Below, piece by piece: positions 1-6,093 of a DNA stretch of 9,161 nt. The DNA is taken from the NCBI GenBank assembly GCA_018820745.1, contig JAHJNP010000088.1, positions 1-9,161 on the forward strand. The letters run 5' to 3'. A program made the translations under genes and the position numbers. The notes beneath the pieces are model-generated. The model made no database searches, was not told the DNA's origin, and saw nothing but the letters and a program-made list of their open reading frames with translations. Origin of the DNA: Gammaproteobacteria bacterium (GTDB taxonomy: Bacteria > Pseudomonadota > Gammaproteobacteria > Burkholderiales > Thiobacillaceae). Every line of letters starts with the position of its first letter. Within the stretch, counting starts at the first letter, position 1.

Positions 1-1
1 A

Positions 2-448
2 GCCAAGATCCACACCACCCGGCATGGCTATGCGCTCGACAGTTTTCAGGTGATGGATCTGGCCAACCGCGGCATTCATTACCGCGATTTCCTGAGCTAT
101 GTGGAACACGAACTGGCGCGCGACCTCGATCCGGCGCGCCCGCTGCAGCCTGCACCGCGCGGCCGCCTGTCGCGTCACCAGCGTCACCATCCCTACCCGA
201 CCACGGTTCGGCTGGCGCCGGACGCGCAGGGGCGCGGCCACATGCTGTCGATCACCTGCGCCGATCGCGGAGGCTTGCTGTTTGCGGTAGCCGAAGTGTT
301 GATGCAGCATGACGTGAGCGTCTATGCCGCCAAGATCGACACGCTTGGCGAGCGGGTCGAGGATACGTTTCTGATCCGGGGGAAAAGCCTGGAGACGCCT
401 GCCGGAATGCAGGCGCTAGAGGCCAGCGTGCGGGCGGTTTTGCAGTGA
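2..448 (+). CDS. glnD: [Protein-PII] uridylyltransferase/uridylyl-removing enzyme GlnD, C-terminal part
   Basis: GlnD senses glutamine and adds or removes UMP on PII proteins (GlnB/GlnK), controlling glutamine synthetase and nitrogen gene expression in the cytoplasm. Only the last 148 or so codons are present; the frame is open from base 2 and the 5' end lies outside the window. The visible part holds the end of the first ACT domain (AKIHTTRHGYALDSFQVMD) and the complete second ACT domain, which begins near HMLSITCADRGGLL and continues through VYAAKIDTLGERVEDTFLI. These two regulatory glutamine-binding domains close GlnD proteins; the nucleotidyltransferase and HD domains lie upstream. The TGA stop at 446-448 is one base from the stop of the opposing small gene, and no terminator hairpin is visible between them. 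Family assignment rests on the ACT pair and its motifs. Confidence 0.93.
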   Translation, partial: AKIHTTRHGYALDSFQVMDLANRGIHYRDFLSYVEHELARDLDPARPLQPAPRGRLSRHQRHHPYPTTVRLAPDAQGRGHMLSITCADRGGLLFAVAEVLMQHDVSVYAAKIDTLGERVEDTFLIRGKSLETPAGMQALEASVRAVLQ

Positions 449-449
449 T

Positions 450-659
450 TCAGGGCGCAGGGCGCGCATATTCGTCGACGTAACGCCCACGCGGGGGAGC
501 CTTGCGTGCAGGTGGCGATTTCTTGCGCACGCCGTCGGCAGGCTTCTTGACCTTTTCCTCCGACTCGGCTTTGGGGCGGTTGCGGACGCGGCCCGGCCGC
601 ACCGTGGTGCCGACATCCACTGCCGCAACCGGAAAGCCGGCCAGACCGAACACGCTCAT
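450..659 (-). CDS. Small basic protein of unknown function, translationally coupled to a FlaF-like gene
   Basis: A 69-residue protein I do not recognise. It begins MSVFGLAGFPVAAVDVG, continues with a Lys/Arg/Pro/Glu-rich, probably disordered middle, and ends near PPRGRYVDEYA. It has no signal peptide or clear membrane segment. The start was chosen because its ATG (657-659) overlaps the TGA of the upstream FlaF-like gene in an ATGA arrangement, typical of coupled translation; the same frame stays open further upstream but only inside that gene. A weak purine run (GGGTGG) lies just before the start. Sharing the sigma-28 promoter suggests a flagellar or motility role, which is inference. The C-terminal RGxxVDxxA pattern recalls tails of other short bacterial proteins, but no family can be named. 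Its stop is one base from the glnD stop. Confidence 0.62.
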   Translation of the reverse strand: MSVFGLAGFPVAAVDVGTTVRPGRVRNRPKAESEEKVKKPADGVRKKSPPARKAPPRGRYVDEYARPAP

Positions 660-1039
660 GCTGCCACCCGCCATTCCTTCAGGCTCCCCGCCAGGGTACG
701 CGTCAGTGAAATCAGGCTGCCCAGCGTGTCGGCGCTGGGGATGGATTCGCACGCGCAGATTTTGCTGTCGGCATACACCGACAGAATCAGCAGATTGTGC
801 TGCACGTCCGGCGGCAACGTCAGTACACCCTCAGCCAGCGCGGCCTGAATCGCATGCCAGGCAGCACGGCTGGCCTCCAACGCGGCGGCCAGGTGAAGTT
901 GACGGTTGGGGTCGTTCCAGTGCCGCTGCACTGCCATCAGCTGGGCGGCGATGTCGTCGAGCTGGACGGCCTCGTCCATCATTACTTCGACGCGATTGAT
1001 GCGGTGCGGGGCCTGGTGGATCGGTTGTTCCGGGCTCAT
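656..1039 (-). CDS. FlaF-like flagellar protein
   Basis: A 127-residue helical protein resembling the FlaF family, first known from alphaproteobacteria, where FlaF works with FlbT in controlling flagellin synthesis and secretion. The similarity lies in the second half: a helix around AALEASRAAWHAI, then LPPDVQHNLLILSVYAD and a final DTLGSLISLTRTLAGSL, matching the family pattern of LPxxxxxNLLxLSxxVD followed by LxxLIxINRxIxxGL. The first 40 or so residues are less typical. The start at 1039 is preceded by AAGGA with a 5-nt spacer; the longer upstream frame lacks such a site and would run over the promoter leader. A near-consensus sigma-28 promoter at 1092-1118 independently supports a flagellar role. 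The gene overlaps the 69-residue gene by 4 nt. The FlaF name is from remembered family features, not an alignment. Confidence 0.72.
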   Translation of the reverse strand: MSPEQPIHQAPHRINRVEVMMDEAVQLDDIAAQLMAVQRHWNDPNRQLHLAAALEASRAAWHAIQAALAEGVLTLPPDVQHNLLILSVYADSKICACESIPSADTLGSLISLTRTLAGSLKEWRVAA

Positions 1040-1091
1040 TGTTGTCCTTGTTGCCTGTGCCGGGGCACCTCGCCCACGGTTACGTAACAAG

Positions 1092-1118
1092 TTAGCGGCG
1101 ATGACAGGAACAACTTTA
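1092..1118 (-). promoter_or_regulatory. Sigma-28 (FliA) flagellar promoter
   Basis: Read on the - strand the sequence is TAAAGTTG, 11 nt, then GCCGCTAA. The enterobacterial FliA consensus is TAAAGTTT-N11-GCCGATAA, so each box differs at one base and the spacer is exact. It lies 53 nt before the start codon of the FlaF-like gene, with an expected start of transcription near 1084-1086. Use of the site is inferred; the match is directly visible. Confidence 0.82.
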
Positions 1119-1156
1119 GGCTAGCTAAATTCGTGCCCGAAAGCGTCGGAACCCCG

Positions 1157-1690
1157 TCAATCGTCCTGCAGATTTTGCCCCGGGAACAGGGTCTCGGTGA
1201 AGCCGAAATCGCGCAGGTCGAGGATACGCATCGGATACAGAATACCGTGCAGGTGGTCGACTTCGTGCTGCACCACGCGGGCATGGAAACCGCTCACGCT
1301 GCGGTCGATCGGCTGGCCCGCCGCGTCGAAGCCCTGATAGCGCAAGTCGGTGTGGCGCGGCACCAGCCCGCGCATGCCCGGCACTGACAGGCAGCCTTCC
1401 CAGCCCGCTTCCAGGGCGTCGGACAGGGGGGTCAGTCGCGGATTGATCAACACCGTGTACGGCACGTTTTCGGCGTCCGGATAGCGTGGATTGGCGTTGA
1501 CCTCGAAGATCACCACCTGCAGGCCGACGCCGATTTGCGGCGCCGCAAGCCCGGCGCCGTCAAGCGCGCGCATGGTGTCATGCATGTCGACAACCAGTTG
1601 CGCCAGTTCGATCGAAGCAAAGTCCGCCACCGGGCGGGCCGGTTCCAGCAAGCGCGGATCGCCCATTTTCAGGACTTCGCGGATGGCCAT
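1157..1690 (-). CDS. def: Peptide deformylase
   Basis: Removes the N-formyl group from the initiator methionine of new proteins at the ribosome; a metalloenzyme, usually with Fe(II). The 177-residue protein shows all three family motifs: GAGLAAPQ at 45-52, EGCLS at 98-102 with the metal-ligand Cys100, and QHEVDH at 141-146 with metal-ligand His142 and His146 and catalytic Glu143. It resembles the second deformylase found in many proteobacteria (opening [15 protein letters not shown], ending with an FGFTE segment) rather than the copy paired with fmt; no fmt is visible here. The ATG at 1688-1690 is preceded by GGAG at 5 nt. The start lies inside the end of rsuA (22-nt overlap), so it is the last gene of the hpt-mtnP-rsuA-def operon. 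The same frame continues upstream as an open read-through that is not coding. Confidence 0.95.
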   Translation of the reverse strand: MAIREVLKMGDPRLLEPARPVADFASIELAQLVVDMHDTMRALDGAGLAAPQIGVGLQVVIFEVNANPRYPDAENVPYTVLINPRLTPLSDALEAGWEGCLSVPGMRGLVPRHTDLRYQGFDAAGQPIDRSVSGFHARVVQHEVDHLHGILYPMRILDLRDFGFTETLFPGQNLQDD

Positions 1691-2409
1691 GATTGCTCCA
1701 GTTGTTTCAGTTCGTCGGTCTCCAGCCAGCACCATGCGCCGGGCGCCAGGCTTTCCGGCAAGGCGAAGTGTCCGATGGCTTCGCGGTGCAGGCGGTCCAC
1801 CCGGTTGCCGGTCGCGCCGACCATGCGCTTGACCTGATGGTATTTGCCCTCGGCCAGCATCAGACGCAGCGTGTGTTCGTCGAGCTTCTCGCACGCCAGC
1901 GCGGCGATCGGCGCGGGCTCGTCGTTGAGCTGCACACCGCTGCGCAGGGCGTCCAGCATGGCGTCGCTCACCGGCTCGGCGCAGACGGCACGGTAAACCT
2001 TGGCCACGCCTTTTTTCGGCGACGTCATGCGATGAATGAACTGGCCGTCGTCGGAAAACAGCAAGAGGCCGGTGCTGTCCTGATCGAGCCGCCCCACGCA
2101 CTGCACGCCGCGCTGCACCAGCGGCGCCGGCAACAGGGCAAACACGCTGGGATGGTGGCTGGCGTGGTGCGAGCATTCGTAGCCGGCCGGCTTGTGCATC
2201 AGCACATAGGCCTTTTCCCGATACGGCCAGGCAACGCCGTCGAGCGTCAGTTCCAGCTGGGCCGGGTCGACCCTGGACTCGGGATCGTCGCAGACCTCGC
2301 CGTTGACCGCGACCTCTCCCGCCCGCACGCGCGCCACGCAGACCTTGCGGGTGCCGAATCCTTGCGACTGCAAGGCATGGTAGAGCTTCATGGTGCGATG
2401 CTTCGTCAT
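1669..2409 (-). CDS. rsuA: 16S rRNA pseudouridine synthase, RsuA type
   Basis: Expected to convert a uridine of 16S rRNA (U516 in E. coli) to pseudouridine during small-subunit assembly. The 246-residue protein has an N-terminal S4-like RNA-binding region (about residues 7-60) followed by the catalytic domain. The catalytic motif is GRLDQDSTG at 106-114 with nucleophile Asp109. Other RsuA-family features are HKPAGYECS near 72-80, [12 protein letters not shown] near 120-131 and [10 protein letters not shown] at 187-196. The length fits RsuA (about 230 residues) and excludes the larger RluB. The start at 2409 leaves 2 nt after the mtnP stop; a second ATG at 2391, giving MKLYHALQ, is an alternative because neither has a strong Shine-Dalgarno. 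Re-initiation after mtnP is likely. Substrate position within 16S is inferred from the family. Confidence 0.88.
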   Translation of the reverse strand: MTKHRTMKLYHALQSQGFGTRKVCVARVRAGEVAVNGEVCDDPESRVDPAQLELTLDGVAWPYREKAYVLMHKPAGYECSHHASHHPSVFALLPAPLVQRGVQCVGRLDQDSTGLLLFSDDGQFIHRMTSPKKGVAKVYRAVCAEPVSDAMLDALRSGVQLNDEPAPIAALACEKLDEHTLRLMLAEGKYHQVKRMVGATGNRVDRLHREAIGHFALPESLAPGAWCWLETDELKQLEQSWPSAKS

Positions 2410-2411
2410 GC

Positions 2412-3173
2412 TCAGAATTCGCACAGCCCGGCGGCGTCGTTGGTCACCAGCTGTTCGAGCAAATGCCGCACCTGCAGCATCACTTCGCCCAGCACGGGCT
2501 GGATTTCTTCCATCTGGATGCCGTCGGTCGACAAACCGCGCCCGGCGGCATGGTTCACCACCGCGCCCACCGTCGCGTAGCAAAGCGCCAGTTCGCGCGC
2601 CAGATAGGCTTCAGGCATGCCGGTCATCCCCACCATGTCGGCGCCGTCGCGTTCGATGCGATTGATTTCGGCAGCCGTTTCCAGACGCGGCCCCTGCACC
2701 GCCCCATACACGCCGCCGTCGCGCAGGCTGATGCCTGCGCTGGCGGCGGCCTGCAGCAGGGCGGCGCGCATGGCATCGCAATAGGGGAAGGTGAAATCCA
2801 GATGAACGACCGGCTTGTCGCTTTCGACCGAATACGTCGCTGCGCGGCCATGCGTGTAGTCGATGATCTGGTCGGGGATGACCAGCGTGCCGGGGATCAG
2901 CCCCGGATGAATGCCGCCGACCGTGGCCACCGACACCACGCGATCGACGCCATGGTCCTTCAGCGCCCACAGGTTGGCGCGGTAGTTCACCTCGTGCGGC
3001 GGAATGGTGTGGCCGTAGCCGTGACGCGCCAGAAAGATCACTTCCTGCCCGCAGATGCGGCCGAAGGTGAGCGCGCCGGAAGGTTCGCCATAAGGCGTGC
3101 GCCCCACCTGGCGGTGGGTGATTTCCAGATTAGCGAGCTGGGTGAGCCCGGTGCCGCCGATGATGCCTAGCAT
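2412..3173 (-). CDS. mtnP: MtnP-family phosphorylase, probably S-methyl-5'-thioinosine phosphorylase
   Basis: A 253-residue cytoplasmic enzyme of the purine nucleoside phosphorylase/MTA phosphorylase family, which splits 5'-methylthio-nucleosides with phosphate into a base and methylthioribose-1-phosphate. Visible features are the phosphate-loop start IIGGTGLT (4-11), [29 protein letters not shown] active-site region (48-72), QGPRLET (160-166) and [14 protein letters not shown] (181-194). The base-contact segment reads VVNHAAG (205-211). MTA phosphorylases carry Asp in this region for the 6-amino group, whereas 6-oxopurine enzymes and the Pseudomonas methylthioinosine phosphorylase carry Asn, so methylthioinosine is the likelier substrate, releasing hypoxanthine. 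The neighbour one base upstream, hpt, would use hypoxanthine. GAAGGA lies 8 nt before the ATG. Substrate choice is inference; the family is secure. Confidence 0.9.
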   Translation of the reverse strand: MLGIIGGTGLTQLANLEITHRQVGRTPYGEPSGALTFGRICGQEVIFLARHGYGHTIPPHEVNYRANLWALKDHGVDRVVSVATVGGIHPGLIPGTLVIPDQIIDYTHGRAATYSVESDKPVVHLDFTFPYCDAMRAALLQAAASAGISLRDGGVYGAVQGPRLETAAEINRIERDGADMVGMTGMPEAYLARELALCYATVGAVVNHAAGRGLSTDGIQMEEIQPVLGEVMLQVRHLLEQLVTNDAAGLCEF

Positions 3174-3174
3174 G

Positions 3175-3720
3175 TCATTCGTCCTTCAAAGCGTAAATGG
3201 CGGGCAGATTGCGCCACAGCCCGTAAGCGTCCATGCCGCAGCCGAACACGTAGCGGTTGGGCACGTCCAGTCCCACAAAATCGGCCTGGATCGGTTTGCT
3301 GAGGCCGTTGTCCTTGTTGGTCAACACCGCCGACCACACCCGCGCCGCCCCCATGTCGTGCAATTTGTCGCGGATCGCCGCCAGCGTCTCGCCCTCGTCC
3401 AGGATGTCGTCGAGCACCAGCACGCTGCGGCCCGCCACGTTCTGCCCCGGCAGCACCCGCCACTCCACTTCGCCGCCGCTGGTATTGCCCCGGTAGCGCG
3501 TCACGTGCAAGTAATCGAATTCGAGCGGGAAGTTCAGGCGCGGGAGGAGTTGCCCGGCAAACACCACCGCGCCGCCCATCACCGCCAGCACCAGCGGAAG
3601 ATCCGCCGCCAGCGTACCGGCAATTTCGCCTGCCATGCGGTTAATCACCGCCTGCACGGTGTCCGCAGACGCGACACACTCGGCATTGTCCAGCAATTGT
3701 TGCGCTTGAAGCGGCGTCAT
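3175..3720 (-). CDS. hpt: Hypoxanthine-guanine phosphoribosyltransferase
   Basis: Joins hypoxanthine or guanine to PRPP to make IMP or GMP (purine salvage, cytoplasm). The 181-residue protein has the PRPP-binding signature SVLVLDDILDEGETL at 99-113 with the paired Asp104-Asp105, an upstream VMGGAVVF segment (48-55), and the C-terminal base-binding portion VPNRYVFGCGMD (153-164) then WRNLPAIY, as in HPRT proteins. The length is normal for bacterial HPRTs. It is first in the hpt-mtnP-rsuA-def operon and its stop is one base from the mtnP start. The start is set by family length; no Shine-Dalgarno precedes it. Instead the mRNA there is pyrimidine-rich (CCCCTCCCCC). A possible promoter lies at 3751-3779. 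Guanine versus hypoxanthine preference cannot be read from the sequence. Confidence 0.92.
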   Translation of the reverse strand: MTPLQAQQLLDNAECVASADTVQAVINRMAGEIAGTLAADLPLVLAVMGGAVVFAGQLLPRLNFPLEFDYLHVTRYRGNTSGGEVEWRVLPGQNVAGRSVLVLDDILDEGETLAAIRDKLHDMGAARVWSAVLTNKDNGLSKPIQADFVGLDVPNRYVFGCGMDAYGLWRNLPAIYALKDE

Positions 3721-3750
3721 GACGGGGGAGGGGAATCAATGAAAGTCGGC

Positions 3751-3779
3751 AGTCTAAGCCTTGGGCGCCGATGTTTCCA
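3751..3779 (-). promoter_or_regulatory. Possible sigma-70 promoter for the hpt operon
   Basis: On the - strand: TGGAAA, a 17-nt spacer, then TAGACT; each hexamer matches 4 of 6 consensus bases. It lies in the 89-nt divergent gap between hpt and ampD and predicts a leader of about 25 nt. This is the best candidate in the gap but not a strong one. No equally good promoter for ampD is visible on the + strand. Confidence 0.35.
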
Positions 3780-3809
3780 GACTTCGCGGGGGGCGAGTAA
3801 GCTTGCGCC

Positions 3810-4370
3810 ATGTCGATTTCCGCCCCCCATTCCGACGCCCTCGATGCCGCTGGCTGGCTTTCCGCCGCCCGCCGGCTGCCCTCGCCCAATTGCGACGCGC
3901 GCCCGGACGACACCGCGATCGAGCTCATTGTCATCCACAACATTTCGCTGCCGCCGGGCGTGTTCGACGGCGATGCCGTGATCGATCTCTTCACCAACCG
4001 GCTCGACTGGGACGCGCATCCGTATTACCAGGCCATCCGCGGCATCAAGGTGTCGGCGCACTTCTTCATCCGCCGCGACGGCAGCCTGATCCAGTTCGTG
4101 CCGTGCAGCCTGCGCGCGTGGCACGCCGGGGTATCGAGTTGGTGCGAGCGTGAGTGCTGCAACGATTTTTCCATCGGTATCGAACTGGAAGGCACCGACG
4201 ACCTGCCGTTCACCGACGCCCAGTACACCAGCCTGATCCCGCTGCTGCAAGCGCTTAAACAGGCCTATCCGATCCGGGCGGTGGTGGGGCACAGCGACAT
4301 CGCGCCGGGGCGCAAGACCGATCCGGGTGTGTGTTTCGAGTGGGAACGGGTGCGGGGGTTGGAGGCTTGA
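3810..4370 (+). CDS. ampD: 1,6-anhydro-N-acetylmuramyl-L-alanine amidase AmpD
   Basis: Cytoplasmic zinc amidase that cuts the bond between anhydro-MurNAc and the stem peptide during peptidoglycan recycling; where AmpR/AmpC exist, its loss raises beta-lactamase expression. The 186-residue protein has the expected zinc ligands and catalytic residues: His43 in VIHNISLPPG, Glu125 in SIGIELEG, His161 in VVGHSDIAPGRKTDPG, Lys169 and Asp171. The His161/Lys169/Asp171 spacing equals that of Citrobacter AmpD (154/162/164). There is no signal peptide, consistent with cytoplasmic AmpD rather than periplasmic AmiD. The ATG at 3810 is the only upstream Met giving normal length; a G-rich run at 3788-3797 is a rather distant ribosome-binding site. 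It diverges from hpt. No ampG or ampR is in the window. Confidence 0.93.
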   Translation: MSISAPHSDALDAAGWLSAARRLPSPNCDARPDDTAIELIVIHNISLPPGVFDGDAVIDLFTNRLDWDAHPYYQAIRGIKVSAHFFIRRDGSLIQFVPCSLRAWHAGVSSWCERECCNDFSIGIELEGTDDLPFTDAQYTSLIPLLQALKQAYPIRAVVGHSDIAPGRKTDPGVCFEWERVRGLEA

Positions 4371-4416
4371 AGCGTTTGGACTGATTGTGCCGGAAGGTTT
4401 TTACCTGACTACTGTC

Positions 4417-4443
4417 CGTTGGCCGGGGGTAGCCCGGCCAACG
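4417..4443. terminator. Perfect 11-bp hairpin between ampD and purT
   Basis: CGTTGGCCGGG (4417-4427) and CCCGGCCAACG (4433-4443) are exact reverse complements around a 5-nt loop, GGTAG. The GC-rich stem could end ampD transcription or fold in the purT leader. No T-tract follows on either strand, so a classical intrinsic terminator is not supported; it may be a non-canonical terminator, attenuator-like element or protein site. Confidence 0.6.
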
Positions 4444-4463
4444 ACCCCCAGCCCAACGAAACA

Positions 4464-4494
4464 CCCCCACCCACGGTAAAATCCCACCCACCCC
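4464..4494 (-). other. G-quadruplex-capable tract on the purT template strand
   Basis: Read on the - strand there are five guanine runs of 3-5 bases (complements of the C runs 4464-4468, 4470-4472, 4483-4485, 4487-4489 and 4491-4494), separated by loops of 1, 1, 10 and 1 nt. A sixth run is at 4506-4511, directly before the purT start. The run pattern is directly visible; folding is inferred. Confidence 0.5.
4477..4482 (+). promoter_or_regulatory. Possible -10 element for purT
   Basis: TAAAAT matches 5 of 6 bases of the -10 consensus and lies 30 nt before the purT ATG. The hexamer 17 nt upstream (CAACGA) is a poor -35. It sits inside the C-rich tract described as G-quadruplex-capable on the other strand. 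Weak evidence; activity unproven. Confidence 0.3.
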
Positions 4495-4511
4495 TTTCAG
4501 GACATCCCCCC

Positions 4512-5708
4512 ATGCGTCTAGGCACCCCGCTCTCGCCCTCCGCCACCCGCGTCATGCTGCTGGGCGCAGGCGAACTCGGCAAGGAAGTCATCATCGCCCT
4601 GCAGCGCCTGGGCGTCGAAGTCATCGCGGTGGACCGCTACCCCAACGCCCCCGGCCATCAGGTCGCCCACCGCGCGTATGTCATCGACATGAGCGACGGC
4701 AAAGCCCTGCGCGCACTGATCGAAAAAGAACAGCCGCACCTGGTGGTCCCGGAAATCGAGGCCATCGCCACCGAAACCCTGCTGGAAATCGAGGCCGCCG
4801 GGCTGGCCGAGGTCATTCCCACCGCGCGCGCCGCCAATCTGACCATGAACCGCGAGGGTATCCGCCGGCTGGCTGCCGAAACGCTCAAGCTGCCGACTTC
4901 ACCCTATGTATTTGCCGACAGCCTCGCCGAGATGAGTGCGGCCGCCGAGAAGCTGGGCTATCCGGTCATCGTCAAGCCGGTGATGTCGTCGTCCGGCAAG
5001 GGGCAGTCGCGGGTGGACGACGCCAACCAGTTGGGCGCCGCCTGGGATTACGCCTCCGCGGGTGGACGGGTCAACAAGGGGCGCGCCATCGTCGAGGGGG
5101 TAATCGACTTCGATTACGAAATCACGCTGCTGACCGTGCGCGCGCTGGGTATCTCGGGCCAGGTCGAAACGCATTTCTGCGCGCCCATCGGCCATGTTCA
5201 GGTGAAGGGCGACTACGTCGAATCGTGGCAGCCGCAGGCGATGTCGGCCGCCGCGCTGGCGCGCGCGCAGGAGATTGCCGCTGCCGTCACCGGTAATCTT
5301 GGCGGACGCGGCCTGTTCGGCGTGGAACTATTCGTCAAGGGCGATACCGTGTGGTTTTCCGAAGTCAGCCCGCGCCCGCACGACACCGGCATGGTGACGA
5401 TGGCGACGCAGCGGCAGAACGAATTCGAGCTGCATGCACGCGCGATTCTCGGCCTGCCGGTCGACGTCAGCCTGCGTGAGCCCGGCGCCTCGGCGGTGAT
5501 TTACGGCGGCATGGACGCCACCGGAATCGCCTTCGATGGCGTCGCCGAAGCCCTCGCCGCGCCCGGCGTCGATCTGCGGCTGTTCGGCAAGCCGCAGGCT
5601 TTTACCCGCCGCCGCATGGGGGTGGCGCTCGCCACCGCCGTCAGCACGGACGAGGCGCGGCCGCGTGCCAAGGCTGCCGCAGCCGCCGTCAAACCGGTCA
5701 GGGCCTAA
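4512..5708 (+). CDS. purT: Formate-dependent phosphoribosylglycinamide formyltransferase PurT
   Basis: Makes formyl-GAR from GAR, formate and ATP, the folate-independent version of the third step of de novo purine synthesis. The 398-residue ATP-grasp protein (E. coli PurT is 392) shows the N-terminal nucleotide-fold motif [12 protein letters not shown] (14-25), [10 protein letters not shown] (79-88), [14 protein letters not shown] (110-123), the ATP-grasp segment [15 protein letters not shown] (152-166) and the Mg/phosphate region [15 protein letters not shown] (282-296). Relative to E. coli there is a short insertion before HFCAP (about residues 211-221). The start at 4512 is preceded by CAGGA at about 8 nt and matches the family N-terminus; the frame is open from 4419 via a TTG, but that extension is Pro-rich and not family-like. 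The truncated hemoglobin gene follows after 3 nt. Confidence 0.95.
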   Translation: MRLGTPLSPSATRVMLLGAGELGKEVIIALQRLGVEVIAVDRYPNAPGHQVAHRAYVIDMSDGKALRALIEKEQPHLVVPEIEAIATETLLEIEAAGLAEVIPTARAANLTMNREGIRRLAAETLKLPTSPYVFADSLAEMSAAAEKLGYPVIVKPVMSSSGKGQSRVDDANQLGAAWDYASAGGRVNKGRAIVEGVIDFDYEITLLTVRALGISGQVETHFCAPIGHVQVKGDYVESWQPQAMSAAALARAQEIAAAVTGNLGGRGLFGVELFVKGDTVWFSEVSPRPHDTGMVTMATQRQNEFELHARAILGLPVDVSLREPGASAVIYGGMDATGIAFDGVAEALAAPGVDLRLFGKPQAFTRRRMGVALATAVSTDEARPRAKAAAAAVKPVRA

Positions 5709-5711
5709 TCG

Positions 5712-6092
5712 ATGCAAACCCATTACGAACGCCTCGGCGGCGGCGACGTCATACGTCGATTAGTCGATCGCTTTTACGACCTGATGGACGAAGACCCCGA
5801 TTACTACGGCATCCGCAAGCTGCATCCGGCCGACCTCACCGAATCGCGCAACAAGCTCGCCTGGTTCTTGAGCGGCTGGACTGGCGGCCCGCCGGAATAT
5901 ACCGACCGCTTCGGCCACCCCTTCCTGCGCCGCCGTCACATGCCATTCGCCATCGGCGAAGCCGAACGCGACCAGTGGATGGGCTGCATGATCCGCGCGA
6001 TGCAGGACGTCGGCGTGGATGCCGCGATGCAGCAGGAACTGACCGCGGCGTTCTTCAAGACCGCCGACTTCATGCGCAACCAGCCGGAATGA
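5712..6092 (+). CDS. Group II truncated hemoglobin
   Basis: A 126-residue heme protein of the trHbO class (2-on-2 globin fold), which binds O2 and is linked in various bacteria to oxygen handling, peroxide or NO chemistry. Visible landmarks, aligned by eye to Mycobacterium tuberculosis trHbO, are Phe21-Tyr22 (B9/B10), His38 at the CD1 site, the GGP turn after the E helix (58-60), GHPFLRRRHMPFAIG (68-82) with proximal His76 (F8), and Trp89 (G8), the group II hallmark. CD1 is His rather than the Tyr of M. tuberculosis trHbO, a variation known in some group II proteins. It lies 3 nt after purT and 1 nt before the next gene, so it is almost certainly co-transcribed with both. The physiological ligand cannot be inferred. 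Confidence 0.92.
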   Translation: MQTHYERLGGGDVIRRLVDRFYDLMDEDPDYYGIRKLHPADLTESRNKLAWFLSGWTGGPPEYTDRFGHPFLRRRHMPFAIGEAERDQWMGCMIRAMQDVGVDAAMQQELTAAFFKTADFMRNQPE

Positions 6093-6093
6093 G

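Noticed and set aside
1116..1130. Short inverted repeat TTTAG-CTAGC-CTAAA (read on the - strand) as a def terminator.
   Set aside because: A 5-bp AT-rich stem with no T-run is too weak, and it overlaps the -35 box of the sigma-28 promoter.
1157..2176. A 339-codon open frame that would fuse about 160 residues to the N-terminus of deformylase.
   Set aside because: The extra part lies antiparallel to nothing but out of frame within rsuA, is Arg/Ala-rich without any family features, and the deformylase start at 1690 has GGAG at the right distance.
1693..2580. Long + strand open frame opposite rsuA and mtnP (295 codons).
   Set aside because: Antisense shadow caused by high GC; no recognisable domain, while the - strand proteins carry complete family motifs.
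1669..2583. Longer frame for RsuA beginning at 2583.
   Set aside because: The extension overlaps mtnP in another frame and looks like GC-rich shadow sequence; the family N-terminus begins at 2409 or 2391.
4419..4511. TTG-initiated N-terminal extension of PurT.
   Set aside because: It is Pro-rich, contains the hairpin and C-rich leader, and the normal PurT N-terminus starts at 4512.
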